From contig JAGAKP010000033.1 of NCBI GenBank assembly GCA_017625615.1, positions 1 through 37,385 on the forward strand: a stretch of 37,385 nt of DNA, written 5' to 3'. Origin of the DNA: Clostridia bacterium (GTDB taxonomy: Bacteria; Bacillota; Clostridia; Oscillospirales; CAG-382). The position numbers and the translations under genes are program-made. Below are positions 7,697 through 16,395 of this stretch, piece by piece (position 1 is the stretch's first letter; every line of letters starts with the position of its first letter). The notes below the pieces were generated by a model. It worked only from the letters and a program-made list of their open reading frames with translations. It ran no database searches and was not told the DNA's origin.

Positions 7697-8538
7697 TGAA
7701 TGCCGTACGCCGTCATGGTATTTTCCATCAGCATTGCTCTGGTCATAGGACCGACGCCGCCGGGGACGGGGGTAATATAGCTTGCCTTTTCGTAGCAGGA
7801 GCTATAATCGCAATCGCCGCACAGCTTGCCCTCGGCATTTCTGTTCATACCGACATCAACAACCACCGCGCCGTCCTTGATCATATCTCCGGTAATAAAG
7901 TTTGCTCTGCCGACGGCGGACACGAGAATATCCGCGCTCTTGGTCACCTCTGCAAGGCATTTCGTCTTAGAATGGCATACCGTAACGGTACCGTTGCGGT
8001 CAAGAAGCATCATTGCGGCGGGCTTGCCCACTATGTTGCTTCTGCCCACCACCACGCAGTTTTTACCGGCTATATCGATAGAATACTCGTCCAGAATTCT
8101 GATAACGCCTGCGGGCGTACAGGGGAGCATAGCAGGCGTGCCTCTGAACAGCTTGCCTGCAGATACGGGGTGGAAGCAATCCACGTCCTTATCGGGTGCG
8201 ATACGCTCAAGCACCGCAATGGAATCTATATGCTTGGGTACGGGAAGCTGGCAAAGAATGCCGTCCACCGTGTCGTCTGCGTTAAGCTCGTCGATAAGCG
8301 AGATAAGCTCATCCTGCGTGGTTTCCGCGGGGAGAGTATATCCGCGGGAGATAAATCCAACCTCCTCGCAGTCCTTTTTCTTGTTGCGCACGTATACGGC
8401 GGAGGCGGGGTCCTCTCCTACGAGAATAACTGCCAGGCAGGGAATACGCTTTCCCTCTGCTTTAAGGGCGTCAACCCTTTCTCTTACCTCGGCTTTAACC
8501 TTTGCCGCAACTGCTTTTCCGTCAAGTATCACTGCCAT
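7678..8538 (-). CDS. folD: Bifunctional methylenetetrahydrofolate dehydrogenase / cyclohydrolase
   Basis: The 286-residue product is a full-length FolD. It interconverts 5,10-methylene-, methenyl- and 10-formyl-tetrahydrofolate in the cytosol with NADP. Visible are the catalytic YVRNK (Tyr49 and Lys53), DGILCQLPVPKHI, the dinucleotide-binding GRSNIVGKP and the C-terminal signature PGGVGPMTRAMLMENT. Its start overlaps the end of lgt by 17 bases. It is the last gene of the long operon whose first gene is thyX, an enzyme that consumes methylene-tetrahydrofolate. The last residues ENEER come from a heptamer repeat and are probably not functional. Confidence 0.97.
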   Translation of the reverse strand: MAVILDGKAVAAKVKAEVRERVDALKAEGKRIPCLAVILVGEDPASAVYVRNKKKDCEEVGFISRGYTLPAETTQDELISLIDELNADDTVDGILCQLPVPKHIDSIAVLERIAPDKDVDCFHPVSAGKLFRGTPAMLPCTPAGVIRILDEYSIDIAGKNCVVVGRSNIVGKPAAMMLLDRNGTVTVCHSKTKCLAEVTKSADILVSAVGRANFITGDMIKDGAVVVDVGMNRNAEGKLCGDCDYSSCYEKASYITPVPGGVGPMTRAMLMENTMTAYGIHENEER

Positions 8539-9496
8539 CGTTGCTTTCCTCCTGCTCTTCCGTCCTTTCCGTAGCCTCTTCTTTTTCTTCGGTAACGGTA
8601 TTTACTTCCACGCCTGCAAAGGCAGCCTGATAATTTTCAAGCTCGGCGTTTTCCTTTTTGCTCTTTGCATACAGCAAAACAAAGCCTATAATACCTGCAA
8701 GACAGGTAAGGAATCCGATAACGCTGTTAAGCTTAATAACCTCAAAAACGTACAGCGAATCGGTACGAAGCAGTTCAATAAATCCTCTTCCCAAGCCGTA
8801 CCACATAACGTACATAAGGAAGGTCTGTCCCTTGAAGCGCTTCTTCTTGTAAACGAGGTTGATTATAACGAATCCCAGCAAATTCCAAAGAGATTCGTAA
8901 AGGAAGGTGGGGTGCACGAAATCGACGGAGATCTTGGTTTCCACACCGTTTATTATTTCGGTGCGGTACGCGCCCTCAAGCTGCATACGCCAGGGAAGGG
9001 AAGCGATATTTTCGGACCAGCCGTAGGCTTCGCCGTTAAAGAAGTTACCCCATCTGCCCATGATCTGACCGATCATAACTGCAGGGGCGGCGGCGTCGAG
9101 AACACGAAGCACCATTATTTTTCTTACCTTGCAGTAAACGAAAATAGTAAGTGCGCCGAAAATAACCGCGCCGTAAATGGCAATACCGCCGTTCCAGATG
9201 CTTATTGCACTCCAAAGGTCGGGATATTTTTCAAGGTTGGTTATAACGTATAAAAATCTTGCACCGATAATGGCAATGGGAACTGTGAACAGTGCGATAT
9301 TGTAACAATCATCCTCACGGATATGCTCAAACTTGGTAGCGCGCCACAAAAAATATGAAAACGCCAGCACTATACCGAGGGCAATAATAATTCCGTACCA
9401 ATAAACGGTAACACCGTCGCCGATAGGAATGGTAAACGCCGCGCGGTTAAGCTCAAACTGATCTATACCAAGACCGGGAAAAGCGATTTTTGTCAT
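8522..9496 (-). CDS. lgt: Prolipoprotein diacylglyceryl transferase
   Basis: Lgt moves a diacylglyceryl group from phosphatidylglycerol to the lipobox Cys of prolipoproteins at the membrane. The 324-residue protein has about seven membrane segments, the Lgt signature GRWGNFFNGEAYG, the early conserved VYWYGIIIALG and HPTFLYESLWN. About 40 residues after the last helix form a charged, Glu-rich cytoplasmic tail (EEKEEATERTEEQEE), which is longer than usual. Substrates in this window include the solute-binding protein and the CotH-like lipoprotein. It starts 20 bases after the M16 gene. Confidence 0.96.
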   Translation of the reverse strand: MTKIAFPGLGIDQFELNRAAFTIPIGDGVTVYWYGIIIALGIVLAFSYFLWRATKFEHIREDDCYNIALFTVPIAIIGARFLYVITNLEKYPDLWSAISIWNGGIAIYGAVIFGALTIFVYCKVRKIMVLRVLDAAAPAVMIGQIMGRWGNFFNGEAYGWSENIASLPWRMQLEGAYRTEIINGVETKISVDFVHPTFLYESLWNLLGFVIINLVYKKKRFKGQTFLMYVMWYGLGRGFIELLRTDSLYVFEVIKLNSVIGFLTCLAGIIGFVLLYAKSKKENAELENYQAAFAGVEVNTVTEEKEEATERTEEQEESNDGSDT

Positions 9497-9516
9497 AATA
9501 TTAGCTTCCTTTCCTT

Positions 9517-10788
9517 TTATTCTTCCTCGGGATACACTACGGATAAAACGCTTTTTTCCATATCGTATCCCGCAGTAAATCTGTTTTTTACGCCCTCATA
9601 GGTCAGATTACCAATAACCGTAGCGTAATCAAGCATATCGCAGCCCTCAAGTGCCGCCGCCGCAAGACGGTTTGCCGTTTCCGAAGTGGAATTAAAGCTC
9701 AGGCACTCGGTGGCGTATATGACCTTCTTTGCACGGTTAAATTCCTCCACCGTGAAAAATTCGGTCTTTCTCTTTTGTATTTCGTTCTTTACAGCCTCGA
9801 ACACCGCTTCGGGATCGTCAGCCGCGCCCTCAATGGAGATATACGACCAATCGCGGGAGTTGTAGTAGCCGTAATTAAACCTATCGGATATAAGTCCGCT
9901 TGCGTAATTATCGCAGTAAAACTCCGATGAAGAGCCGAACAAAAGCTGTAAAATAACGGCGTGCTCCGCGCTTCTCAAAAGGTCGTCGTCCTCTTTGAAG
10001 GGCGTTTTTTCCTTTATACCCATAGCAAACTGAGGCATACCGATCTTAAGAGAAAGGGTGATCCGCTTTTGATTTACCTCCTCGGGCTCCTCCGTTTCGG
10101 GCAGAATAACGTTAAGGGGTGCATACTCGCCCATACATTCGTCGCAAACCCTTATTACCTCGTCAACGTCCACGTTGCCGCAAATACACAGCACCGTGTT
10201 GGACGGATGGTAAAACACCTTGTGAATATCGTAAAGCGTTTCGGGCGTTATGCGGGAAATAGATTCCACCGTGCCTGCAATATCCTTGCGGACGGGGTTA
10301 TTTACGTAAAGACCCTCAAGCATACCGAGAAGCGCACGCCAATCGGGATCGTCCTCGTACATTTTTATTTCCTGTCCGATTATCCCTTGCTCCTTTTCCA
10401 CGCTTGCCTTGGTGAAATAAGGGGTAAACACCATCTTAAGTAGAGTTTCAAGGTTTATATAAAAGTTTTCCGTGCAGGAAAAAATATATTCGGTCTTTTC
10501 AAATGAAGTAAAGGCGTTTGCATCGCCGCCGTTTTTGGTGTAGGTCTCAAAAGCGTCGGTACCGTCGGGGTTTTCAAAAAGCTTATGCTCAAGAAAATGT
10601 GCAGTTCCGTCGGGCACGGTGACGATTTCCTTTTCAGTGGGCAGGCGGTTATCGCAGGAGCCGTACTTTACAGCCACTGCGGCAAAGGCGGTTTCGTGGT
10701 TTTTGGGGCAGATATACACGGGCAGTCCCGATGAATGTATAAAGTGGTAATACTTTTCGCCCAGAGCCTTGTTTTCTTTAATTATCAT
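9517..10788 (-). CDS. M16 family zinc metallopeptidase, catalytic partner (YmfH-like)
   Basis: The 423-residue product carries the inverted zinc motif HFLEH (His64, Glu67, His68), and EKEQGIIGQE provides the distal Glu pair (Glu133, Glu140). The text around it, HFLEHKLFENPDGTDAFE, is typical of the Bacillus YmfH branch of M16. Two M16 repeats span the protein (N-terminal about 1-220, C-terminal about 230-423). It overlaps by 11 bases the preceding M16 gene, which lacks the zinc motif. Together they look like an active/inactive subunit pair, as in YmfF/YmfH or mitochondrial processing peptidase. No signal peptide is seen, so it probably acts in the cytosol. The substrate is unknown; no bacteriocin genes are nearby. 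Confidence 0.9.
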   Translation of the reverse strand: MIIKENKALGEKYYHFIHSSGLPVYICPKNHETAFAAVAVKYGSCDNRLPTEKEIVTVPDGTAHFLEHKLFENPDGTDAFETYTKNGGDANAFTSFEKTEYIFSCTENFYINLETLLKMVFTPYFTKASVEKEQGIIGQEIKMYEDDPDWRALLGMLEGLYVNNPVRKDIAGTVESISRITPETLYDIHKVFYHPSNTVLCICGNVDVDEVIRVCDECMGEYAPLNVILPETEEPEEVNQKRITLSLKIGMPQFAMGIKEKTPFKEDDDLLRSAEHAVILQLLFGSSSEFYCDNYASGLISDRFNYGYYNSRDWSYISIEGAADDPEAVFEAVKNEIQKRKTEFFTVEEFNRAKKVIYATECLSFNSTSETANRLAAAALEGCDMLDYATVIGNLTYEGVKNRFTAGYDMEKSVLSVVYPEEE

Positions 10789-12058
10789 CCTCGCCGTTAC
10801 CCCCTTTCAGAAAATACACCGTATCCACCGTTATATTGTTGGCACAGCGGATAACGTCCTCGCGGGTGACGGTATCAAGCATTTCGGCGGCTTTTCGTGG
10901 AGAAATATCCTTTCCTTCAATATACCGTGCAAAATAAAAGTTGTTTATGCTGCGTATACTGTCGGTAACGCCTCTGAAGCTGCTTTTTATGTTCCGTATG
11001 GCGGTATCGAATTCCTCGTCGGTAAAATCACCGTTTTTCATCGCCGTTAGCTCGTTCATAATAGCGTTGTACGCCTTGTCCTTGTCGCAGGCGTTTATTC
11101 CTGCGGATATTACGAACATACCTTTGATATACTGCGATACCATCGAGCAATAATAGCACAGAGAAAGCTTTTCTCTTACGTTCATAAACAGCTTGCTGGT
11201 GGGAGAAATGGCGAATATTTCCTTGAATACCGAAAATGCAAGCCATTGGTCCCGTCCTTCCTCAACGCCTGTACGGCATCCGATGGACAATTTACTCTGG
11301 CTTATATTCATTTCCTCGGTGAAAAGCTTGATCTTATCCGCTTTTTGAATTATCACGTTTTGGGGAATGGAAGACGCTCGGGGAGCAAAAGAAATATTTT
11401 CGCAAAGCTTGTTGTATATATCCTCACCATCTGCGTTGCCGGAAAAAACTATATGTACGGGACATTGGGAAATTATCCTTTTATGAAATTCATAAAGATT
11501 TTTTCCGTTTATCCGGCTTACGGTCTCCTCGTTTCCGTCTGCGGGAATGGCGTAGGCTTCATTTTCGCACATCAATTCCACACAGCGTCTTACCGCATAG
11601 GTGGACTTATTGTCCTTGCGGGAGCGAATAATATCGATCTGGTTTTTCTTTTCGCTTTCCACGTATTGGGGCAGAAATCCGCCGTCAACGGTAAGGGGAT
11701 TAAACATCAGCTCGCCCAAAAGCGCCAGCATAGGAGAGGTAAGGTCCTCTTTTTCCATAGTGTAAGCCTTGTTCATATAGGAAGCGGAAAAGGTAAGGCA
11801 CATACATTCGCCCATTGCACGGGTATACACCTCTGCGGAAGCGGCGTACAGCTCCTCTTGCACTATCTCAAGACTTCTCATATCGGGATAATTCACGGTT
11901 CCGCGGTCAATTACGGCAGATAGCAGAGCGGAAAAAGCAGTGGTCTCCTCGTTGCGGGGAAACAAAAAGTTCACCGTGATCATATCGTATTTGGATTTAT
12001 CTGTTTTGAGGGCGGCAAAGGTTACCCCCTCGGTTATATTTTTTTCGTATTTTTCCAT
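10778..12058 (-). CDS. M16 family protein without zinc motif (YmfF-like partner)
   Basis: The 426-residue product has M16 architecture and nearly the same length as the next gene, but the HxxEH position reads LLSAVIDRGT, so it should not bind zinc. Conserved M16 C-terminal features remain (an NVREKLSLCYYCS segment, equivalent to the R/Y pair that grips substrate, and AINACDKDKAYNAI). This fits the non-catalytic subunit of a heterodimeric M16 peptidase such as YmfF. It starts three bases after nagB and overlaps the catalytic partner by 11 bases, which suggests coupled translation and a fixed ratio. Confidence 0.88.
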   Translation of the reverse strand: MEKYEKNITEGVTFAALKTDKSKYDMITVNFLFPRNEETTAFSALLSAVIDRGTVNYPDMRSLEIVQEELYAASAEVYTRAMGECMCLTFSASYMNKAYTMEKEDLTSPMLALLGELMFNPLTVDGGFLPQYVESEKKNQIDIIRSRKDNKSTYAVRRCVELMCENEAYAIPADGNEETVSRINGKNLYEFHKRIISQCPVHIVFSGNADGEDIYNKLCENISFAPRASSIPQNVIIQKADKIKLFTEEMNISQSKLSIGCRTGVEEGRDQWLAFSVFKEIFAISPTSKLFMNVREKLSLCYYCSMVSQYIKGMFVISAGINACDKDKAYNAIMNELTAMKNGDFTDEEFDTAIRNIKSSFRGVTDSIRSINNFYFARYIEGKDISPRKAAEMLDTVTREDVIRCANNITVDTVYFLKGGNGEDDN

Positions 12059-12061
12059 GTA

Positions 12062-12826
12062 TTAAAGTATTTTCGAAGCACTGTCGGTATCAAGATAAAG
12101 AATAGCGTTATCGTGGCGGCGGAGTATGGATGCGGGACAAGCCTCGGTTATCTCGCCCATAACCGTGTTGTATACTGCGTTTGCCTTGGAGGGGGCGGGA
12201 ACAATGCAGAATACCGCCTCGGGCGCAACGAGAGTAGGAATGGTAAGCGTCATTGCGTGGGTGGGCACGAGGTCGATGGAAGCAAAGCAACCGTCGTTTA
12301 CCTGCTGCATACGGCAAACCTCGTCCAATTCAACGGGCTTTACAGCGTATTTGTCCTCGAAATCCGCTACGTGGGGATCGTTAAATGCAATGTGACCGTT
12401 TTCACCGATGCCCATACAGATAATATCGCAGGGGTGCTCCTTGAGCAGGTCAGCGTAACGCTGTGCCTCTGCGTAAGGATCGGTGGCGGTTATATCGATA
12501 TAGTTTACGGATGCAAAGGGAACCTTTCCGAATATTGCGTTGTAAAGGAAGTTTCCGAATCCCTGAGGTGCATCCTTATCAAGACCGATATATTCGTCCA
12601 TATGAAAAGCGTGTACTTTCGTCCAGTCTATTTCCTTGTCCGCAATAAGAGAAGCCAAAAACTCGTTCTGGCTGGGCGCGGCGGCGAATATCATATTAAT
12701 TTCGCCCTTTTTTGCTATCTGCGCCTTAATTTCCGCGGCAGCTTCCTCTGCGGCACGCAATCCCATTTCCTTGCGGGTTTCATATATTTTGTACGTAAGC
12801 TTATCAACCTTACCTGTCTTAACCAT
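12062..12826 (-). CDS. nagB: Glucosamine-6-phosphate deaminase
   Basis: NagB converts glucosamine-6-phosphate to fructose-6-phosphate and ammonia. The 254-residue protein has the standard length and motifs: HMDEYIGLD with the catalytic Asp, GIGENGHIAFNDP, and the phosphate-binding early region FAAAPSQNEFL. Its start overlaps the end of nagA by eight bases, so the two are translationally coupled and act in sequence. No N-acetylglucosamine transporter or NagR-type repressor is visible in the window. Confidence 0.97.
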   Translation of the reverse strand: MVKTGKVDKLTYKIYETRKEMGLRAAEEAAAEIKAQIAKKGEINMIFAAAPSQNEFLASLIADKEIDWTKVHAFHMDEYIGLDKDAPQGFGNFLYNAIFGKVPFASVNYIDITATDPYAEAQRYADLLKEHPCDIICMGIGENGHIAFNDPHVADFEDKYAVKPVELDEVCRMQQVNDGCFASIDLVPTHAMTLTIPTLVAPEAVFCIVPAPSKANAVYNTVMGEITEACPASILRRHDNAILYLDTDSASKIL

Positions 12827-13991
12827 TTTTTATTTCCTTTCCGCGGACGTATACCGCGCATACGTTAATATCATCGTCAAATACTGCTATATCGGCATCC
12901 TTGCCCTTTTCAAGAGTACCCTTGTTATCAAGAGAAGCAAAGCGCGCGGGGGTAGCAGTCATCATTTTCACAGCATCCCACAAAGGCACGCCTGCCTGAT
13001 TGTACACGGTACGCACAAGTCTGTCGGCAGTGGCAATACTGCCTGCAAAGGCTTGTCTGTCGGGCATTTTTGCAACTCCGTCTTCTATAAATACCTCGTA
13101 TCCGTTTTCAAGAGAGCCCAGTATTGTGGTACCCGAGGTCTGTCCCGCGCCGCGCATGGAGTCGGTTACAAGACACATCTTGTCTGCGCCCTTTATGCGG
13201 TAAAGGGAACCGAGAATACAAGGGGGAAGATGGCATCCGTCTGCAATGACCTCAACCTTCATATCGTCGATTATGTATCCGCTTTCTATCATACCGGGTA
13301 TGCGGAATCCGCCACGTCTCACCATAGACGACATTCCCGAATAAAAATGCGTAAGCAGAGTATAGCCGTTATTAAATCCCTCAACTACGGTATCGTATTC
13401 CGCATCGGAATGTCCCATAGAAGCGAGTATGCCCTTTTCTTTAAGTATTTTTCCAAGCTCCATAGCGCCTGCCAATTCGGGCGCAACCGTCCAGCGCTTT
13501 ATAATATCCTTTCCCGCCTCAAGTATAGGCATATAGTGGTCGGAGGTGGGCTTTTTCAAAAATCTTTCGTCCTGCGCGCCCTTTTGCGCGGGGGAAAAGT
13601 AAGGTCCCTCAAGATGAAGTCCGCAAAGGTCGCTTCCGGTGTTTTTTGTGTTTTTTGCCACACGGAAGGTCTCAAAGGTGCGGTACAGCTCCTCGTCGGG
13701 GCAGGTGAGGGTAGTGGGAAGCATAGCGGTGGTGCCGTGGCTTCCGTGCAGGCGTGCGGCGGTGAGGTATGCTTCTACCGTTCCGTCCATAAAATCGCTT
13801 CCACCGCCTCCGTGAAGATGGATGTCCACAAATCCGGGGGACAGGTATTTATCTCCGTAATCGGTTACGGCATAACCCTCGTCACAGGTACGCTCTCCCG
13901 CGGAAATAACCTTTCCGTCCGCAAAGCATACCTCGCCGTTATCTATAATACTGTTTTCGGTTATAAGTCTGCCGGTTATCTTGTTTATCAT
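12819..13991 (-). CDS. nagA: N-acetylglucosamine-6-phosphate deacetylase
   Basis: NagA removes acetate from N-acetylglucosamine-6-phosphate to feed NagB. The 390-residue amidohydrolase-fold protein shows SPGFVDIHLHGGGG, LHLEGPYFSP with the metal-binding Glu, MGHSDAEYD, ADGCHLPP and the catalytic Asp in CLVTDSMRGAG. The usual THLFNAM is replaced by THFYSGMSS, a variant within the family. The ATG directly abuts the ispF stop. With mltG in the same operon, recycling of cell-wall amino sugars is a reasonable inference. Confidence 0.97.
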   Translation of the reverse strand: MINKITGRLITENSIIDNGEVCFADGKVISAGERTCDEGYAVTDYGDKYLSPGFVDIHLHGGGGSDFMDGTVEAYLTAARLHGSHGTTAMLPTTLTCPDEELYRTFETFRVAKNTKNTGSDLCGLHLEGPYFSPAQKGAQDERFLKKPTSDHYMPILEAGKDIIKRWTVAPELAGAMELGKILKEKGILASMGHSDAEYDTVVEGFNNGYTLLTHFYSGMSSMVRRGGFRIPGMIESGYIIDDMKVEVIADGCHLPPCILGSLYRIKGADKMCLVTDSMRGAGQTSGTTILGSLENGYEVFIEDGVAKMPDRQAFAGSIATADRLVRTVYNQAGVPLWDAVKMMTATPARFASLDNKGTLEKGKDADIAVFDDDINVCAVYVRGKEIKNG

Positions 13992-14465
13992 CTATTTTTC
14001 CTCCAGAATACATACGGCGTGGGCGCATATTCCTTCCTTTGCGCCGGTAAAGCCCATACCTTCCTCGGTGGTGGCTTTAACGTTTATTCTTGCCTTTTCG
14101 GTGCACAAAACGGATGCTATTCTTTCCCGCATCTGCTCAATATAAGGGGAAAGCTTTGGTATCTGCGCAATAACGGTGCAGTCCAGATTACCCAAAGTGT
14201 AGCCCTCCTCGTCCATAGTGCGCTTTACTTCGCCCAACAGAATGAGAGAGTCTATATCCTTGTAACGCCCGTCGGTATCGGGAAAATGGTATCCAATATC
14301 ACGCTTTGACAGCGCGCCGAGAATACTGTCGCATACTGCGTGGACGAGCACGTCCGCATCCGAATGACCTGCCAGCCCCAAGGGAGAGGGGATCTCCACT
14401 CCGCCGAGAACGAGCTTTCTGTTTTCGGCAAAACGGTGCGCGTCGTAACCGTGGCCAATCCTCAT
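13992..14465 (-). CDS. ispF: 2-C-methyl-D-erythritol 2,4-cyclodiphosphate synthase
   Basis: IspF forms the cyclodiphosphate in the MEP isoprenoid pathway. The 157-residue product has normal length, with the metal-binding pair in GHGYDAHRF (Asp8, His10) and the second His in LAGHSDADVLVHAV. The C-terminal KATTEEGMGFTGAKEGI is also typical. It lies three bases after ispD; the separate ispD and ispF are adjacent, not fused. The stop codon is TAG, which is useful for judging the TAG at 4375. Confidence 0.98.
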   Translation of the reverse strand: MRIGHGYDAHRFAENRKLVLGGVEIPSPLGLAGHSDADVLVHAVCDSILGALSKRDIGYHFPDTDGRYKDIDSLILLGEVKRTMDEEGYTLGNLDCTVIAQIPKLSPYIEQMRERIASVLCTEKARINVKATTEEGMGFTGAKEGICAHAVCILEEK

Positions 14466-14468
14466 AAG

Positions 14469-15188
14469 CTATTTGCTTCCTTCCTTCGTTCTTTCATCAA
14501 GGAATATTCTTGCTTTTGCACGCTTAATATCCTCTGCGGTGGTAAGCTTATCGTTATTATCACCGATATTTACGTACTTTACCTTAAATCCCGCCGCCTC
14601 CGCAAGCGTAGTATCGTCGGTGGCAGTCAGCTTGTTTTTCTTTCCCATTGCGGCGGCAACGAGGTATATATCCTTTCGGAATACCTGCGGTGTCTGTACT
14701 GCAATAAGCCTGTCACGCTTGGGTGTGTACTGAACCATTCCATTTTCATCGGTATATTTTATGGTATCGGTAACCGCCTTGCAGGCGCAGGATGCACCCG
14801 TTTCGTATACGGCGTTCACCACGTCGTCAATATTTTCCGCCGTTATAAAGGGACGGGCACAATCGTGTATACAAACTATATCCGCATTTCCCGCGTACAG
14901 CACGCCGTTCATAACGGATTCGGTACGGGTCTTCCCGCCGGGTGCAAAGGATATATTTTTCTTTTTGTAATTAATGGCAATAGGCGCAAGACGTGTGCTG
15001 TCACGGCAGACCACCACTATATCGGTCACCGTTTCGCTTTTCTCAAAGGCGTCCAGCACCATAGAGAACACGGTGCCGTGTCCCAATTTGATAAGGGGCT
15101 TTTCCACGCCGCCCATACGCTGGCCCGTGCCTGCGGCAACTATTACGGCAGTAACCCGCCGCTTGTTTTTATCTGTGTTATTTTCCAC
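14469..15188 (-). CDS. ispD: 2-C-methyl-D-erythritol 4-phosphate cytidylyltransferase
   Basis: IspD transfers CMP from CTP to methylerythritol phosphate. The nucleotide-binding loop VAAGTGQRMGG with a Lys shortly after, the family signature VCIHDCARPF, and ATDDTTLAEAAG are all present. Two in-frame GTG codons can start it. The one at 15188 is preferred because GGGTGAT lies about seven bases before it; the one at 15200 lies inside that binding site. The gene overlaps the U32 peptidase end by 11 bases (23 with the longer start). The stop codon is TAG. Confidence 0.95.
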   Translation of the reverse strand: MENNTDKNKRRVTAVIVAAGTGQRMGGVEKPLIKLGHGTVFSMVLDAFEKSETVTDIVVVCRDSTRLAPIAINYKKKNISFAPGGKTRTESVMNGVLYAGNADIVCIHDCARPFITAENIDDVVNAVYETGASCACKAVTDTIKYTDENGMVQYTPKRDRLIAVQTPQVFRKDIYLVAAAMGKKNKLTATDDTTLAEAAGFKVKYVNIGDNNDKLTTAEDIKRAKARIFLDERTKEGSK

Positions 15189-16395
15189 GGATAATATCAC
15201 CCTTTTTCAGTCCCTCCGCCTTAAGATAAAACTCCATCTTGGCGTGGGGTGTGCTTTCTATCGGATTTCCCTCGGTATCGTACATCTCTCCGATAACCGC
15301 ATCTCTGCCCGTTTTACCGGGTGTAAGTATCTGTACGCTTTCGCCCACGCTCATTTTGTTTCTCTGCATACAAAGCGCCATTCCCTTTTCCTCATCGTAT
15401 TCGGTAACGGTGCAAAGATATGCTCTGTCGCGGAGATATTCGTTGTTATTAACAATGTTGGCAGTATCCTGAGGGGAATTAAAGTAAAATCCCGTGCAGT
15501 ATTCGCGGTGGGAAACACTCTCCACCTCGGTGAGATAAGCCTTATCAAAGGGCTTTCCCTCAAGGTAAGCGTCCAACGCCATACGGTATGCGTTGGTTAC
15601 CGCGGCGGTGTAGTAGGCGCTCTTCATTCTGCCTTCGATCTTGAAGCTGTCTATTCCCGCGTTTATCAATTCGGGAATATGCTCTATCATACACATATCC
15701 TTGGATGAGAATACGTATGTGCCCGTTTCGTCCTGCTCCGCCTCGATCTTGTCGCATTCCCGCTTTTCCTCGTACATATAGTACTTCCATCTGCAGGGCT
15801 GTGCACAGCTTCCCTCGTTGGCGTTGCGGTTGATGTAATAGTGGGAAAGCAGACATCTTCCCGAATAGGAAACGCACATCGCGCCGTGAACGAAGCATTC
15901 TATCTCCATTTCGGGGGGAGTGTTGTCGCGTATGGATCTTATATCCTCAAGAGTAAGCTCACGGGCAAGAACTATTCTTTTAAGCCCCGCGCTGTACCAG
16001 AAACGGCAGGCGGCGGCGTTTACCGTAGAGGCTTGGGTGGAAAGATGTATCTCTCCGTCGGGAATTATCTCTTTTATTCTGCAAATAACACCGGGGTCGG
16101 ATACTATATAAGCATCCGGCTTTATTTCGCCGAGCACACGCAGATATTCGTCAAGAGAAGCAAACTCTCTGTCCCTCGGCATGGTGTTGAGCGTTATATA
16201 TATTTTCTTACCCAGCGAATGGGCGTAATCCACGCCCTCCTTCAACTGCTCGGGCGTAAAGTTTCCCGCTTGGGAGCGCATACCGAATTTATCCAACGCA
16301 CAGTATACGGCGTCGGCGCCGTAGTGAAGTGCGTAAAACAGCTTTTCGGGGTTACCCGCAGGGGAAAGTATTTCGGGTCGTTTATTCTTGTTCAT
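15178..16395 (-). CDS. U32 family peptidase / tRNA hydroxylation protein (TrhP/YegQ-like)
   Basis: The 405-residue product has the U32 signature: ECFVHGAMCVSYSGRCLLS, followed by GSCAQPCRWKY with further Cys. The N-terminus ILSPAGNPEKLFYALHYGAD is standard. Members of this group with the same Cys set (TrhP/YegQ, Bacillus YrrN/YrrO) take part in 5-hydroxyuridine formation at the tRNA wobble position, and a true protease role is doubtful. In Bacillus, yrrL (mltG) lies close to yrrN/yrrO; here mltG is directly upstream with a 14-base overlap, the same neighbourhood. Confidence 0.93.
   Translation of the reverse strand: MNKNKRPEILSPAGNPEKLFYALHYGADAVYCALDKFGMRSQAGNFTPEQLKEGVDYAHSLGKKIYITLNTMPRDREFASLDEYLRVLGEIKPDAYIVSDPGVICRIKEIIPDGEIHLSTQASTVNAAACRFWYSAGLKRIVLARELTLEDIRSIRDNTPPEMEIECFVHGAMCVSYSGRCLLSHYYINRNANEGSCAQPCRWKYYMYEEKRECDKIEAEQDETGTYVFSSKDMCMIEHIPELINAGIDSFKIEGRMKSAYYTAAVTNAYRMALDAYLEGKPFDKAYLTEVESVSHREYCTGFYFNSPQDTANIVNNNEYLRDRAYLCTVTEYDEEKGMALCMQRNKMSVGESVQILTPGKTGRDAVIGEMYDTEGNPIESTPHAKMEFYLKAEGLKKGDIIRGK

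Noticed and set aside
7826..9253. Long plus-strand ORF (475 codons) opposite folD and lgt
   Set aside because: It is the antisense shadow of two well-supported genes and has no family motifs.
12636..14309. Long plus-strand ORF (557 codons) opposite nagB, nagA and ispF
   Set aside because: It crosses three well-supported genes on the other strand and has a low-complexity, shadow-like composition.
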